This document shows, piece after piece, positions 11,343 through 19,941 of a stretch of DNA of 48,570 nt. Numbering within the stretch: the stretch's first letter is position 1; the number at the start of each line of letters is the position of its first letter. Origin of the DNA: an uncultured Succinivibrio sp. (lineage in GTDB: Bacteria > Pseudomonadota > Gammaproteobacteria > Enterobacterales > Succinivibrionaceae). Made by a program: the position numbers and the translations under genes. The stretch is taken from NCBI GenBank assembly GCA_902785325.1, contig CACZXZ010000026.1:1-48570 (forward strand), given 5' to 3'. The notes under the pieces were generated by a model. That model ran no database searches. It was not told the origin of the DNA and saw only the letters and a program-made list of their open reading frames with translations.

Positions 11343-12515
11343 ATGGCAGCTGCAAAAGCATCCAATTCAAGCGCTGGCAACAAGCTAGTATCAAATATCA
11401 CTAAAGATCCTAAGAAGCAAAAAGCCCTAGAAGCTGCTATGGAGCAAATCGAGCGTCAATTTGGTAAAGGCGCTATTATGCGTTTAGGTCAAAATGATCT
11501 AACCGATATTGAAGCTATTTCTACAGGCTCTCTATCTTTAGATATCGCTTTAGGTGTAGGTGGTTTACCTATGGGCCGTATCATTGAGATTTATGGTCCT
11601 GAATCCTCAGGTAAAACTACTTTAACCTTAGAGTTAATTGCGCAAGCTCAGTTAAAAGGTAAAGTTTGTGCCTTCATCGATGCTGAGCACGCACTTGATC
11701 CTATCTATGCTAAAAAGTTAGGTGTTAAAGTTGAAGATGTTTTAATTTCACAACCAGATACTGGTGAGCAAGCTTTAGAGATTTGTGAAACACTAGTACG
11801 CTCAGGTGGTGTTGATGTTGTAGTAATCGACTCTGTTGCAGCTTTAGTTCCTAAGGCTGAAATTGAAGGTGAAATGGGCGATAACCATGTAGGTTTACAA
11901 GCTCGTTTAATGTCTCAAGCTTTAAGAAAATTAACTGGTATCGTAAAGCAAGCTAACTGTATGGTTGTCTTCATTAACCAGTTGCGTATGAAGATTGGTG
12001 TAATGTTTGGAAGCCCTGAAACTACCACAGGTGGTAATGCCTTAAAGTACTACGCATCCGTACGTCTTGATATCAGAAAGGGTATGCCACTTAAGGATAA
12101 AGAAAACGTCCTTGGTAATGAAACAAAAGTTAAAGTAGTTAAGAACAAGGTTGCACCTCCATTTAAGACCGCAAACTTCCAAATTCTCTTTAACTACGGT
12201 ATTGCTAAAAATGGCGAGTTAATTGAACTTGGTGTTAATGCTAAGATCATTCAAAAGACTGGTGCTTGGTTTGCTTACAATGGTCAAAAGATTGGTCAAG
12301 GTAAAGTTAATGCCATGAAGTTCTTAGATGAGAATCCAGCTATTGCCGATGAAATCGAGCAGAAGATCCGTGAGTTCTATAAGAACAACAATGACTATGA
12401 GGAGACTGCCTCCATTGGTGATGATGGCGCAAATCCTGATGTAGCTGCTTTAGACAATCTTGGTGGTGACATCAACGAAGACGATTTAATTACTCCTATC
12501 CCAGACGATCTATAG
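11343..12515 (+). CDS. recA: Recombinase A
   Basis: ATP-dependent DNA strand exchange protein and co-protease for LexA. 390 residues, longer than the usual ~350 because of an N-terminal extension of about 25 residues ([15 protein letters not shown]) and a long acidic tail rich in Asp. Core motifs are intact: Walker [26 protein letters not shown], Walker [20 protein letters not shown], and the L2 loop [13 protein letters not shown]. The ATG is preceded by AGGAGA. recX follows 7 bp after the stop. Confidence 0.98.
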   Translation: MAAAKASNSSAGNKLVSNITKDPKKQKALEAAMEQIERQFGKGAIMRLGQNDLTDIEAISTGSLSLDIALGVGGLPMGRIIEIYGPESSGKTTLTLELIAQAQLKGKVCAFIDAEHALDPIYAKKLGVKVEDVLISQPDTGEQALEICETLVRSGGVDVVVIDSVAALVPKAEIEGEMGDNHVGLQARLMSQALRKLTGIVKQANCMVVFINQLRMKIGVMFGSPETTTGGNALKYYASVRLDIRKGMPLKDKENVLGNETKVKVVKNKVAPPFKTANFQILFNYGIAKNGELIELGVNAKIIQKTGAWFAYNGQKIGQGKVNAMKFLDENPAIADEIEQKIREFYKNNNDYEETASIGDDGANPDVAALDNLGGDINEDDLITPIPDDL

Positions 12516-12522
12516 TCTATAG

Positions 12523-13008
12523 ATGTTTGTAAGAAAACAAGTCAAACAAAAAAGTGATGACGTAGCAAAAGCGTATAACGCTGCGCTACGTTATTTAACC
12601 CGTCGAGAATACTCAAAAGTAGAGCTTTACAATAAGCTAAAGCTTTACTATACCGACTCTGCCTCTAAAGAAGCTCTAAAAAAATGTTTAGAGTACCACT
12701 ATCAATCTGATGAGCGCTACGCTCAAGCTTTATCTCATCACTTAATCAGTCAAGGCTATGGACCTAGAAAACTCATGGTAGAAGCTTGTAAAAAAGGACT
12801 TAATAAAAGCTACTATCAAGAAGTTTTAGACGACACTGATTGGGTACAAATAGCTACTTTATATTTAAAGAAAAAGCTTAAAGGAAACGATGAAATTACC
12901 TTTGAGCAAAAGCAAAAGATACTTGCAAGTCTTGCAAGACGAGGTTTTTCAAATAGCCAATGCTTAGAAGCTTTTGATAGATATCAAGAGCTTGTAGATG
13001 AGGAATAA
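12523..13008 (+). CDS. recX: Regulatory protein RecX
   Basis: Small helical protein that binds RecA filaments and blocks their extension. 161 residues with the three-helix repeats of the family: ALRYLTRREYSKVELYNKL near the start, SDERYAQALSHHLISQGYGPRKL in the middle, and the C-terminal repeat ending in LARRGFSNSQCLEAF. There is no clear ribosome-binding site, so low-level expression by coupling or readthrough from recA is likely, as in E. coli. Confidence 0.92.
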   Translation: MFVRKQVKQKSDDVAKAYNAALRYLTRREYSKVELYNKLKLYYTDSASKEALKKCLEYHYQSDERYAQALSHHLISQGYGPRKLMVEACKKGLNKSYYQEVLDDTDWVQIATLYLKKKLKGNDEITFEQKQKILASLARRGFSNSQCLEAFDRYQELVDEE

Positions 13009-13038
13009 GAACTCTGTACGGAGACTTGTCTTAGGCAA

Positions 13039-13066
13039 AGTACTGCAAGCATATGCTTGCAGTACT
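13039..13066. terminator. 28-bp perfect palindrome between recX and the minus-strand operon
   Basis: Two 14-bp halves (AGTACTGCAAGCAT and its exact complement) with no spacer, between convergent genes. It probably acts as a bidirectional transcription end, but neither side has a clear T-run, so the hairpin alone may end transcription poorly. Confidence 0.6.
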
Positions 13067-13074
13067 GAAGCTTA

Positions 13075-13671
13075 CTAGAAGTTTAATTTTTTGCGCGCAG
13101 CTGAAATAATAAATTCAGCAATATCATCTTGACTCATAGTAGAGGAGTCAATTAGTAAGTCACGATTGTTGATAGTATCAAGTCTTTCATTAGTAAAATA
13201 CTTATGGTAAGAATCTCTAGCCTTATCAATTTCTTTTACATAATCTTCAACTTCATATTCAGGAATGCGTAATTCATTTACTGCGTTTTTAACTCTTTCC
13301 TCAAAAGGAGCATAGATCATGACGTTAAAACGTCTTTTATAGTCTTTTAGGATAAAGTCAGCACAACGACCTACAATTACGCAGTTGCTCTTTTGTACGC
13401 ACTCGTGAATTAAGTTCTCCTGAACTTTATATAATCTTCTGTGCATAGAGCCTGTGCCAATACCCAAAGGGAAGAGGGCGTTGGCAAAAGGTAGCTTAAT
13501 AGTCTCGTCTAAAGGACTTATAGAGCGCATATCCTCATTTAGAATTGAAGCTGCTTTTTCAATAAGATCTCTATCGTAATAATCAATATTAAGCTTGTGG
13601 GCAACTTTTTGAGCAATAGGTCTACCTAAGCTTCCAAATTGTCTGGAGATAGTGATTACATAGTTTTCCAT
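13075..13671 (-). CDS. Cytidylate-kinase-like family protein
   Basis: 198-residue P-loop protein of the Cytidylate_kin2 family, widespread in anaerobes; no firm biochemical role is known. The N-terminal ISRQFGSLGRPIAQKVA is the family form of the nucleotide loop (GSxGR-type), followed by INYYDRDLIEKAA-like sequence (here IDYYDRDLIEKAA). CVIVGRCADFIL is the second conserved block, and an Arg/Lys-rich lid region lies around residues 125-165. It is the last gene of the seven-gene operon, 11 bp after the creatininase gene. Whether it belongs functionally with the amidohydrolases or is a passenger cannot be told from sequence. Confidence 0.82.
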   Translation of the reverse strand: MENYVITISRQFGSLGRPIAQKVAHKLNIDYYDRDLIEKAASILNEDMRSISPLDETIKLPFANALFPLGIGTGSMHRRLYKVQENLIHECVQKSNCVIVGRCADFILKDYKRRFNVMIYAPFEERVKNAVNELRIPEYEVEDYVKEIDKARDSYHKYFTNERLDTINNRDLLIDSSTMSQDDIAEFIISAARKKLNF

Positions 13672-13682
13672 AGCAAAACCTT

Positions 13683-14426
13683 TTAGTTAAATTCTTTTTT
13701 GAAGATCTTAATAAAGCCTTCTATAGCTTTATCAACAATCAATTTACCTTTCTCTTTAGTAGAGCCTACTGGCGATGCTAATACACCACAATCGGGTACT
13801 AAATCGTGACGTGCTGGATACACTGAATAAGGTAATGCTTGTGCTTTAACTTCAGTTGGCATAAGTTCAGTACGAACTAAATCAGGCTCTAAGTACATCA
13901 TTAAAGAGGTTTCAGTAATAGCAGCATGCTCAAGAGCCCAACCTGGGAATGGAACATCTTTAAAGATCTCATCGACAGTCTTTTGATCTAACACATCCCA
14001 CCAGTTAGATTGAACCACCTTTAACTTTGGGAATTGTGCTGTTGCCAAATCCATAGCTTCCTCAATAAAAGCTTGGTTTTCAAAGTGAGCGTTTTCAATA
14101 AAGATCTTATTAAAACCGTCACGGGCAAATTTACAGAGGATATCGGTTACTAAATGAATTAGAGTTTCACCATTTAAATCGATAGTACCTTTAAATAAAG
14201 GACCACCACCTGATAGTGGTTTTGATTTGTAACCATAAGTAATAGTTGGAGCAATGATGATATCTGTAACTTTAGCTAAATGCTTTGCGATGTCTTCAGC
14301 GATATAAGAATCTACACCAAGGGGTAAATGTGGACCGTGTTGTTCTGTTGATCCTATTGGTAAAACGACTACTTTATCAGAATTGTTTTCAAATTCTACT
14401 CTAGTTAAATGATGCATAATCTTCAT
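13683..14426 (-). CDS. crnA: Creatininase (creatinine amidohydrolase)
   Basis: Metal-dependent hydrolase that opens creatinine to creatine (EC 3.5.2.10). 247 residues. GSTEQHGPHLPLGVDS supplies metal ligands Glu28, His30 and Asp39; His114 and Glu116 sit in NAHFENQ, matching the NGHYEN motif that marks true creatininases, not the GHGGN of many relatives. YGYKSKPLSGGGPLFKGT and the Trp-containing SNWWDVL and PGWALEHAAITETSLM blocks also match the Pseudomonas putida enzyme as I recall it. Genes on either side have gaps of 9-11 bp, so it is cotranscribed with a deaminase and an importer. Substrate assignment comes from family motifs. Confidence 0.85.
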   Translation of the reverse strand: MKIMHHLTRVEFENNSDKVVVLPIGSTEQHGPHLPLGVDSYIAEDIAKHLAKVTDIIIAPTITYGYKSKPLSGGGPLFKGTIDLNGETLIHLVTDILCKFARDGFNKIFIENAHFENQAFIEEAMDLATAQFPKLKVVQSNWWDVLDQKTVDEIFKDVPFPGWALEHAAITETSLMMYLEPDLVRTELMPTEVKAQALPYSVYPARHDLVPDCGVLASPVGSTKEKGKLIVDKAIEGFIKIFKKEFN

Positions 14427-14435
14427 AGTAGTGTC

Positions 14436-15686
14436 CTAAAACTTATAAGTTGTTAATACTTTCTCTGGCTCTTTTTGCATAATGATGTTGCCATTACGTA
14501 CGCTTAAGATAGTAGAAGCTGTATTACGTACCGCATCAAAAGCATTGTCTTCATTTAGCACTACAAAGTTTGCGCTATTACCAACTTTAAAGCCGTAATC
14601 CTTAACACATAAAGTTTTAGCTCCATTGTAGGTAACAAACTTTAGTGAATTATTGATTTGCTCAACACTCATCATGTGAGATAGATGTAAACCAAAATCT
14701 AATTGATGCATTAAATTGCCATTACCTAATGGATACCAAGGATCTGAAATTGAGTCCTGAGCAAAAGATACGTTCAAGCCATTTTCAGTAAGCTCATCCA
14801 CACGGCTAATACCACGACGTTTTGGATAAGTGTCATAACGACCTTGTAAGTAGCAGTTTTCAGTTGGGCAGACAATAAAGTTTAAATTTGCTTTTTTAAA
14901 CTTAGTCATCATCTTAAAGGCGTAAGCATTGTTGTAAGATCCCATCGCACAAGTGTGGGAGGCTGCAGTACGTCCTTGTAAACCATTAAAATAAGTAAAA
15001 GCTGCAATGGATTCTACAAAGCGGGATTGATCGTCATCAGTTTCATCACAGTGGAAGTCTAAGAGTTTGTCGTATTTCATTGCAAGCTCAAAGCCTTTTT
15101 GCACAGAGCGAACACCGTCTTCACGAGTAAACTCAAAGTGAGGAATACCGCCTACGACATCAGCACCCATTTTTAAAGCTTCCTCAACAAGCTTATCGCC
15201 ATCTTTATAGGCAAAGTAACCTTCCTGTGGGAAAGCTACAATTTGAATGTCCATGTAGTCTTTTACTTGCTCTTTAATCTCAAGCATAGCTTTAAGAGCA
15301 GTAAATTTTGGATCGGTTACATCAATATGAGTTCTTACATATTGCACACCGTGAGAGATTTGCTGTTTGATGGCAATATAGGCACGGCGTTTGATTTCAG
15401 CTTCGGTTAACTTATCTTTTGAGTCTGACCAATTGTCGATTGCTTCAAATAAAGTACCTGAGGCTGTTTCTTTTGATGGAAGAGATGCAGTATAGACATA
15501 ATCTAAATGAATATGGGCATCTGCAAAAGGAGGAACTGTAAGTTTACCTTGTAAATCTACAACCTTAGCATCTTGATATTCTTGCTCTACATCTTTTCCA
15601 AATTTAATAAATTTGCCGTTTTCCACAGCAAAACTTGTAAGTCCTTGATTGTCGATATTTGCGTTTTTATAAATAGTAACTGACAT
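14436..15686 (-). CDS. codA: CodA-family amidohydrolase (cytosine or creatinine deaminase)
   Basis: Metal-dependent deaminase of the amidohydrolase superfamily, 416 residues. Visible active-site features: H58-x-H60 (DAHIHLD), Gln154 (FPQEG), His212 and Glu215 (HCDETDDDQSRF), His244 (ASHTCAMGSYNNAY) and Asp311 in QDSISDPWYPLGNGN. Long blocks match E. coli cytosine deaminase (QGR-DTYPKRRGI), but the residue equal to E. coli Asp314 is Ser312 and the preceding His is Gln310, both near the substrate. CodA-type enzymes include creatinine deaminases; the neighbouring creatininase makes that substrate plausible. It starts 9 bp after potC-like. Confidence 0.82.
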   Translation of the reverse strand: MSVTIYKNANIDNQGLTSFAVENGKFIKFGKDVEQEYQDAKVVDLQGKLTVPPFADAHIHLDYVYTASLPSKETASGTLFEAIDNWSDSKDKLTEAEIKRRAYIAIKQQISHGVQYVRTHIDVTDPKFTALKAMLEIKEQVKDYMDIQIVAFPQEGYFAYKDGDKLVEEALKMGADVVGGIPHFEFTREDGVRSVQKGFELAMKYDKLLDFHCDETDDDQSRFVESIAAFTYFNGLQGRTAASHTCAMGSYNNAYAFKMMTKFKKANLNFIVCPTENCYLQGRYDTYPKRRGISRVDELTENGLNVSFAQDSISDPWYPLGNGNLMHQLDFGLHLSHMMSVEQINNSLKFVTYNGAKTLCVKDYGFKVGNSANFVVLNEDNAFDAVRNTASTILSVRNGNIIMQKEPEKVLTTYKF

Positions 15687-15695
15687 GATTAAACC

Positions 15696-16457
15696 TTAAT
15701 CCTTAGATTTTGCTTCAAAAATTTCTTTAATTACGTACATGCCTAAAGTTAGGATGATTAAGAAGGTTGCAGCCACTGCGATGGTAGGATCGATGGTGGC
15801 ACGAAGGTTCTCCCACATCACCATAGGTAAAGTCTTAGTATCAGCACCTGACACAAAGATAGTAACAACTACTTCATCAAGTGAAGTTACAAAAGATAAA
15901 AGGGCTGAGGTTACTAATGAGCTTTTAACCCCTGGCACGGTAACTTTGAAAAAAGCACCAATAGGAGTTGATCCCATAGACATAGCTGCAAGCTCTAAAT
16001 TTGTATCAAAACGAGCTAGAGCTGAGGACATGGTTAAAAACACCATAGGGATTGCAAGAAGGCTATGAGCCATCACAAGTCCTAGAATGGAGTTGTTAAG
16101 ACCTACCTTGGCAAAAGAAGCGTATAAAGCAACACCTGTAATTACCACGGGCACAATCATTGGGGTGAGCATTAAATTTAAAAACAAATTCTTGCCTTTA
16201 AAGTTTAATTTGTTAACCGCTAAAGCAGCTAAAGTGCCAATGATAGTAGCAAGTACTGCTACTAATAAGGCGATTATGATAGAACGCTCTAAAGAGGTTA
16301 TCCACTCAGAGTTTTCAAAGAACTTTACATACCACTTTATAGAGAATTCTTTGATTGGGTACACAAAGTAGTTTAAGGAGGTAAAAGACTGCGGAATGAT
16401 CACTAAGGCTGGTGCAATAATGACAAACAGAATTAAGAATACTAGAAAATATAACAT
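15696..16457 (-). CDS. ABC importer permease, PotC type
   Basis: Second inner-membrane permease of a polyamine-type (spermidine/putrescine family) ABC importer. 253 residues with about six hydrophobic helices. The cytoplasmic EAA loop reads ELAAMSMGSTPIGAFFKVTVPGVKSSL, the site that docks the ATPase. SLDEVVVTIFVSG is typical of PotC/YdcV proteins. Eleven bases separate it from the upstream permease gene. Substrate is unknown; the operon context suggests a cyclic amidine or related nitrogen compound. Confidence 0.85.
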   Translation of the reverse strand: MLYFLVFLILFVIIAPALVIIPQSFTSLNYFVYPIKEFSIKWYVKFFENSEWITSLERSIIIALLVAVLATIIGTLAALAVNKLNFKGKNLFLNLMLTPMIVPVVITGVALYASFAKVGLNNSILGLVMAHSLLAIPMVFLTMSSALARFDTNLELAAMSMGSTPIGAFFKVTVPGVKSSLVTSALLSFVTSLDEVVVTIFVSGADTKTLPMVMWENLRATIDPTIAVAATFLIILTLGMYVIKEIFEAKSKD

Positions 16458-16467
16458 CGTCTACCCC

Positions 16468-17322
16468 TTAAGCATTCTTTACAAAGATATTGCCAGTAAG
16501 TTTGAAAGCTATAGCAATAATTAAGTAAACCAAAACTAGTAACTCTACAGATAAAGCAGAAGCTAAACCCCAGTTAAAGTTAGTCATGCTCTTTTCAATT
16601 AAGTTTGAAAGCATCATATTGTCAGGACCACCTAATAAGGCAGGTGCAATATAGAAGCCTAGGGATAACACGAAAACCATAATTGAGCCTGAGAGCATAC
16701 CAGACTTTGATAAAGGTAAGAACACGTGAGTAAAGCCGTAGAACTTACTACCACCCATAATGCTTGAGGCTAGCATTAAGTTCTTATCAATCTGCTTCAT
16801 AGTGTTTTGAAGGGATAAGAACATAAATGGGATAAGGATGTGTACTAAGGAAATGGTAACTGCCAAATCTGTGTACAGAAGTTTAGCTGGCTCTTTTACA
16901 AAGCCTATGAATAATAAAGCCTGATTTACAATACCGTTGTTTTGCAAAATGATTTGCCAAGCAAAGATACGTACAAGCATTGATACCCAGTAAGGGATAA
17001 GTACACCTGCGGTAATTAACACTCTTACTTTTTTGGTTTTTGCATTAACGCTAAGGTAAGCCATTGGGTAGGCTAGTACTAAGCACACTAAAGTTACGAT
17101 AAAAGCAATTTTTACAGTACTAAAAAGTACAGACAAATATAGTGGCTCTGTAAAAGCTTTAATGTAAAAACCAAAGGTAAAACCTTGTTTTGATATCAAA
17201 CTCTTTTTGATGATATCTAACAAAGGAAGTCCCATGGTTAGTACCACATACAACAAAGGAATGATTAGTAATAACCATTTAGCTTTGTCATAGAGGTTGT
17301 TAGAAAAAGTTTCTTTACTCAT
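16468..17322 (-). CDS. ABC importer permease, PotB type
   Basis: First permease of the same importer. 284 residues, about six transmembrane helices, with the N-terminus MSKETFSNNLYDKAKWLLLIIPLLYVV entering the first helix. The EAA loop appears as LMLASSIMGGSKFYGFTHVFLPLSKSGM. PALLGGPDNMMLSNLIE is a PotB/PotH-family signature. It is separated from the binding-protein gene by 37 bp that contain a small hairpin. Confidence 0.85.
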   Translation of the reverse strand: MSKETFSNNLYDKAKWLLLIIPLLYVVLTMGLPLLDIIKKSLISKQGFTFGFYIKAFTEPLYLSVLFSTVKIAFIVTLVCLVLAYPMAYLSVNAKTKKVRVLITAGVLIPYWVSMLVRIFAWQIILQNNGIVNQALLFIGFVKEPAKLLYTDLAVTISLVHILIPFMFLSLQNTMKQIDKNLMLASSIMGGSKFYGFTHVFLPLSKSGMLSGSIMVFVLSLGFYIAPALLGGPDNMMLSNLIEKSMTNFNWGLASALSVELLVLVYLIIAIAFKLTGNIFVKNA

Positions 17323-17334
17323 CGTCTATCCTAA

Positions 17335-17351
17335 GGTGGCATAAAGCCACC
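17335..17351 (-). promoter_or_regulatory. Intercistronic hairpin after the binding-protein gene
   Basis: GGTGGC-ATAAA-GCCACC, a perfect 6-bp stem in the only sizeable gap inside the operon. In ABC importer operons such hairpins often stabilise upstream binding-protein mRNA or reduce downstream permease expression. That role is inferred. Confidence 0.55.
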
Positions 17352-17359
17352 TACAGTTT

Positions 17360-18418
17360 TTACTTACTTAAAATCCAAGCATCAAAGCGTTCTAGAACAG
17401 TGTTTAAGTTCTCAGCCCAATAAGCGTTGTCGATGTAGAACTCGTTTTGCATTTGCTCAGGAGTTTGACCAATACGCTTTAATTGATCTTGGTTTAAAAG
17501 CTTGATAGCCTCTGGGTTAGTTGAACCATAAGGAATTTGTGAGGAGAAAGCTGCTTGTTGCTTTGCTGAGCTAATAAAGTTAATAAACTTCATAGCGTTA
17601 GCTTTGTTAGGTGCGTTCTTTGGAACTACCCAACCTGCAGCAATACGCATACCTTGATTGTAGTTAATCTCAACAGGTGCACCTTCATCTTGAGCATTTA
17701 GAATACGACCTGACCAAGCTAAAGCAATATCAGCCTCACCTGTAGATAGCATTTGTGAAGGTTGTGCACCCTTAGTCCACCATACGATAGAGTCTTTGAT
17801 GGTATCAAGTTTCTTAAATGCTCTGTCTAAATCTAGTGGGTATAACTTGTCAGGAGTTACACCATCAGCAAGTAGTGCTGATTCAAGTACAGTTACAGGA
17901 TACTGCCACATAGCTCTTTTACCTGGGAATTTTTCAAGATCATAAAATTCAGCCCAGTTAGCAGGAGCTGGAGTCTCTTTAAACTTGTCTTTGTTGTAAG
18001 AAATTACAGAGGAGTAAACTTCAGCACCAACTACATGCTCAAGCTGTACTTCTTTATCAAGTTTTTCTGTAACTACCTTGTAATCAATTGGCTCTAAGTA
18101 ACCTTGTTTACCTGCATATACGCCCCAGTAAGCATCACAGTTCATCACATCCCACTCGGTGGTATCGTTTTCTACCATGGCAATTAACTTTGCGTAATCT
18201 GAAGGAGTTACTACAGTTACCTCAATACCAGTCTCTTTTTCAAAAGGAATGATGTTTTGCTTTACACGAGCATCGGTATTGGTGCCACCCCAGTCTACGA
18301 AAACTAGTTTGCCAGCATCAGCAGTTGATGTATCTTGAGAGGCTTTGTCGTCACCGCAACCGGTGGTTAAAATTGCAACTAAAGAGGATACTAATAAGGT
18401 TTTTGCAAAATTCTTCAT
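17360..18418 (-). CDS. Solute-binding lipoprotein, PotD/YdcS type
   Basis: Extracytoplasmic substrate-binding protein of the importer, about 352 residues. The signal peptide MKNFAKTLLVSSLVAILTTG ends in a Cys, so it is lipid anchored. KLVFVDWGGTNTDARVKQNIIPFEKETGIEV is a family 8-type binding-protein start. The start at 18418 is chosen because GGAG lies 6 nt before it; an in-frame ATG 12 nt upstream overlaps the stop of the ATPase gene (TAATG). The binding pocket cannot be read for specificity. Confidence 0.85.
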   Translation of the reverse strand: MKNFAKTLLVSSLVAILTTGCGDDKASQDTSTADAGKLVFVDWGGTNTDARVKQNIIPFEKETGIEVTVVTPSDYAKLIAMVENDTTEWDVMNCDAYWGVYAGKQGYLEPIDYKVVTEKLDKEVQLEHVVGAEVYSSVISYNKDKFKETPAPANWAEFYDLEKFPGKRAMWQYPVTVLESALLADGVTPDKLYPLDLDRAFKKLDTIKDSIVWWTKGAQPSQMLSTGEADIALAWSGRILNAQDEGAPVEINYNQGMRIAAGWVVPKNAPNKANAMKFINFISSAKQQAAFSSQIPYGSTNPEAIKLLNQDQLKRIGQTPEQMQNEFYIDNAYWAENLNTVLERFDAWILSK

Positions 18419-18429
18419 GGGAAACTCCA

Positions 18430-19527
18430 TTATTCAAATAAGATAGCAGTGTGGTTAGCATCAAAACCTAGTAACACAGGTTTTGTTAAATCTAGTTCTC
18501 TAAAATCGTGGACACTAAAGGTTACGTTTAAACTTAAATTGCCCACCTTTGCTTTAGCTTTAACTAGTTGACCTAAGTAAATGTTCTCGTCGATAACAGC
18601 TTTGAAAGTGTTGTCGTAAGTTTGTCCATCCTTTACTAAGTGAATAGCTTCAGGACGTAGGGCAAAGAATGGATTTGGATCTTGATTTTTGATGGTAGAA
18701 AGTGGTGTCTTAATTGTGCATTGACCTTCAACTAAAGGAGAGGCACCACTAACTTTAGTACCTCCGTCAATTGCCTCATAAACGGCGTTGTTTAAAGGGA
18801 TGATATTAGTTGTTCCCATAAATTCAGCTACAAAGCGGTTTGATGGTTGCTCATAAATCTTTTCTGGAGTATCAAACTGCTGAATTTTACCTGCGCTTAC
18901 GATACAAATCTTATCAGACATGGAGAAAGCTTCTTCTTGATCGTGAGTAACTGAGATGGTGGTCATACCAAGTTCATGAGTAATTCTCTTGATCTCAAAT
19001 TGCATGTCGTGGCGTAGGTTTTTATCAAGAGCACCTAGAGGCTCATCAAGTAATAATAAAGGTGGGTTATAGATAATGGCACGAGCAAGAGCTACACGCT
19101 GTTGTTGACCACCTGACAATTGTCTTGGAAGTCTGTCAGCAAGACCATCTAGCTTAATTAAAGAAAGCATCTTTTTAACTTTTTTGTCGATATCCTCTTT
19201 CTTTAATTTACGAAGCTTTAGTGGATAGGCAATATTCTGTGCCACAGTAAGGTGTGGAAATAGAGCATAGTTCTGAAAGAGCATACCAATGTTTCTTTTG
19301 TAACAAGGTGTAGTAGCAACATCTTTACCGTTGATAAAGATCTTGCCACTAGAGCAACGCTCAAAACCTGCGATAACTTTTAAAAGGGTAGTTTTACCTG
19401 AACCTGAGGATCCTAGGATGGAAACAAATTCACCTGCTTTACAAGTAAGGTTAATATCTTCTAAGGCTTTAAAGGTTCCATAATTTTTTGAGACATCTAA
19501 AACGACGAGCTCCTGACCAATTCCCAT
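18430..19527 (-). CDS. ABC importer ATP-binding protein, PotA type
   Basis: ATPase of the importer, 365 residues. Walker A GSSGSGKT (39-46), Q-loop MLFQNYALFPHLTV, signature LSGGQQQR (137-144), Walker B LLLLDEP (157-163) and the switch His in SVTHDQEEAF. The C-terminal ~120 residues form a TOBE-type regulatory domain (FFALRPEAIHL, GQLVKAKAKVGN). The start at 19527 is preferred: GGAG lies 6 nt upstream, whereas the in-frame TTG at 19539 has no site. First gene of the seven-gene operon. Confidence 0.9.
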   Translation of the reverse strand: MGIGQELVVLDVSKNYGTFKALEDINLTCKAGEFVSILGSSGSGKTTLLKVIAGFERCSSGKIFINGKDVATTPCYKRNIGMLFQNYALFPHLTVAQNIAYPLKLRKLKKEDIDKKVKKMLSLIKLDGLADRLPRQLSGGQQQRVALARAIIYNPPLLLLDEPLGALDKNLRHDMQFEIKRITHELGMTTISVTHDQEEAFSMSDKICIVSAGKIQQFDTPEKIYEQPSNRFVAEFMGTTNIIPLNNAVYEAIDGGTKVSGASPLVEGQCTIKTPLSTIKNQDPNPFFALRPEAIHLVKDGQTYDNTFKAVIDENIYLGQLVKAKAKVGNLSLNVTFSVHDFRELDLTKPVLLGFDANHTAILFE

Positions 19528-19573
19528 AAATAACTCCAATTAACTAATTCTTTTAAAAGCATTGTGCTCTATA

Positions 19574-19604
19574 AAGACACAGCTTTTTAAAGTGGCTTTG
19601 TCTT
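19574..19604 (-). promoter_or_regulatory. Leader stem-loop upstream of the importer operon
   Basis: Arms AAGACACAGC and GCTTTGTCTT pair at 9 of 10 positions around an 11-nt A/T-rich loop, 47 bp before the first gene. Could be a leader structure of the operon; no known riboswitch class is recognised. Confidence 0.4.
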
Positions 19605-19736
19605 GGTGCAGGAGATAATTACGATGTTTTAATCTGGTGCGAAGGTAAATGAATTACGATTTATCAAGGAGTAAAGGAACAAAAGAGCGAACCTTAAAAG
19701 CGCAGGTAAGAGTAAATTGTGATCGTAGAACCAGTT

Positions 19737-19766
19737 TTACAAATGGGGAGAAATCCCCATTTGTAA
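19737..19766. promoter_or_regulatory. 13-bp perfect hairpin with GAAA tetraloop
   Basis: Arms TTACAAATGGGGA and its complement around GAAA (plus strand). Without a T-run on either side it is a weak terminator candidate; it lies in the shared upstream region of two divergent transcription units. Confidence 0.5.
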
Positions 19767-19899
19767 GCAATTTAAACTTTAGTTGCACTAAAACTACAAA
19801 ATTAAGTAAAAAAAGAAAGGAGAGCTTTATTAGTGCAATTAAAAGATCTTAAGTTTTGCAAACTAAAAGTTTTAAAGCTTAAGATTTTAAAAGATAAGT

Positions 19900-19905
19900 T
19901 ATAAT
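19900..19905 (+). promoter_or_regulatory. -10 element for holD-like/rimI
   Basis: TATAAT 36 bp before the start codon. No good -35 is seen at 16-18 bp. Confidence 0.35.
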
Positions 19906-19941
19906 TGGGAATAAGTAAGAAAGAGTAGTAAGTAGGTTAGT

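Larger units (their letters stand above)
19540..19941. other. Intergenic region between the importer operon and holD-like (402 bp)
   Basis: Divergent regulatory region. It holds two clear stem-loops (19574-19604 and 19737-19766) and a TATAAT just before the holD-like gene. A 67-codon reading frame at 19649-19852 has no ribosome-binding site, is of odd composition and spans the hairpin, so I do not call it a gene. Confidence 0.6.

Noticed and set aside
19649-19852. 67-codon open frame upstream of the holD-like gene
   Set aside because: No ribosome-binding site, Lys/Ser/Arg-rich odd composition, and it runs through a perfect hairpin. Probably chance.
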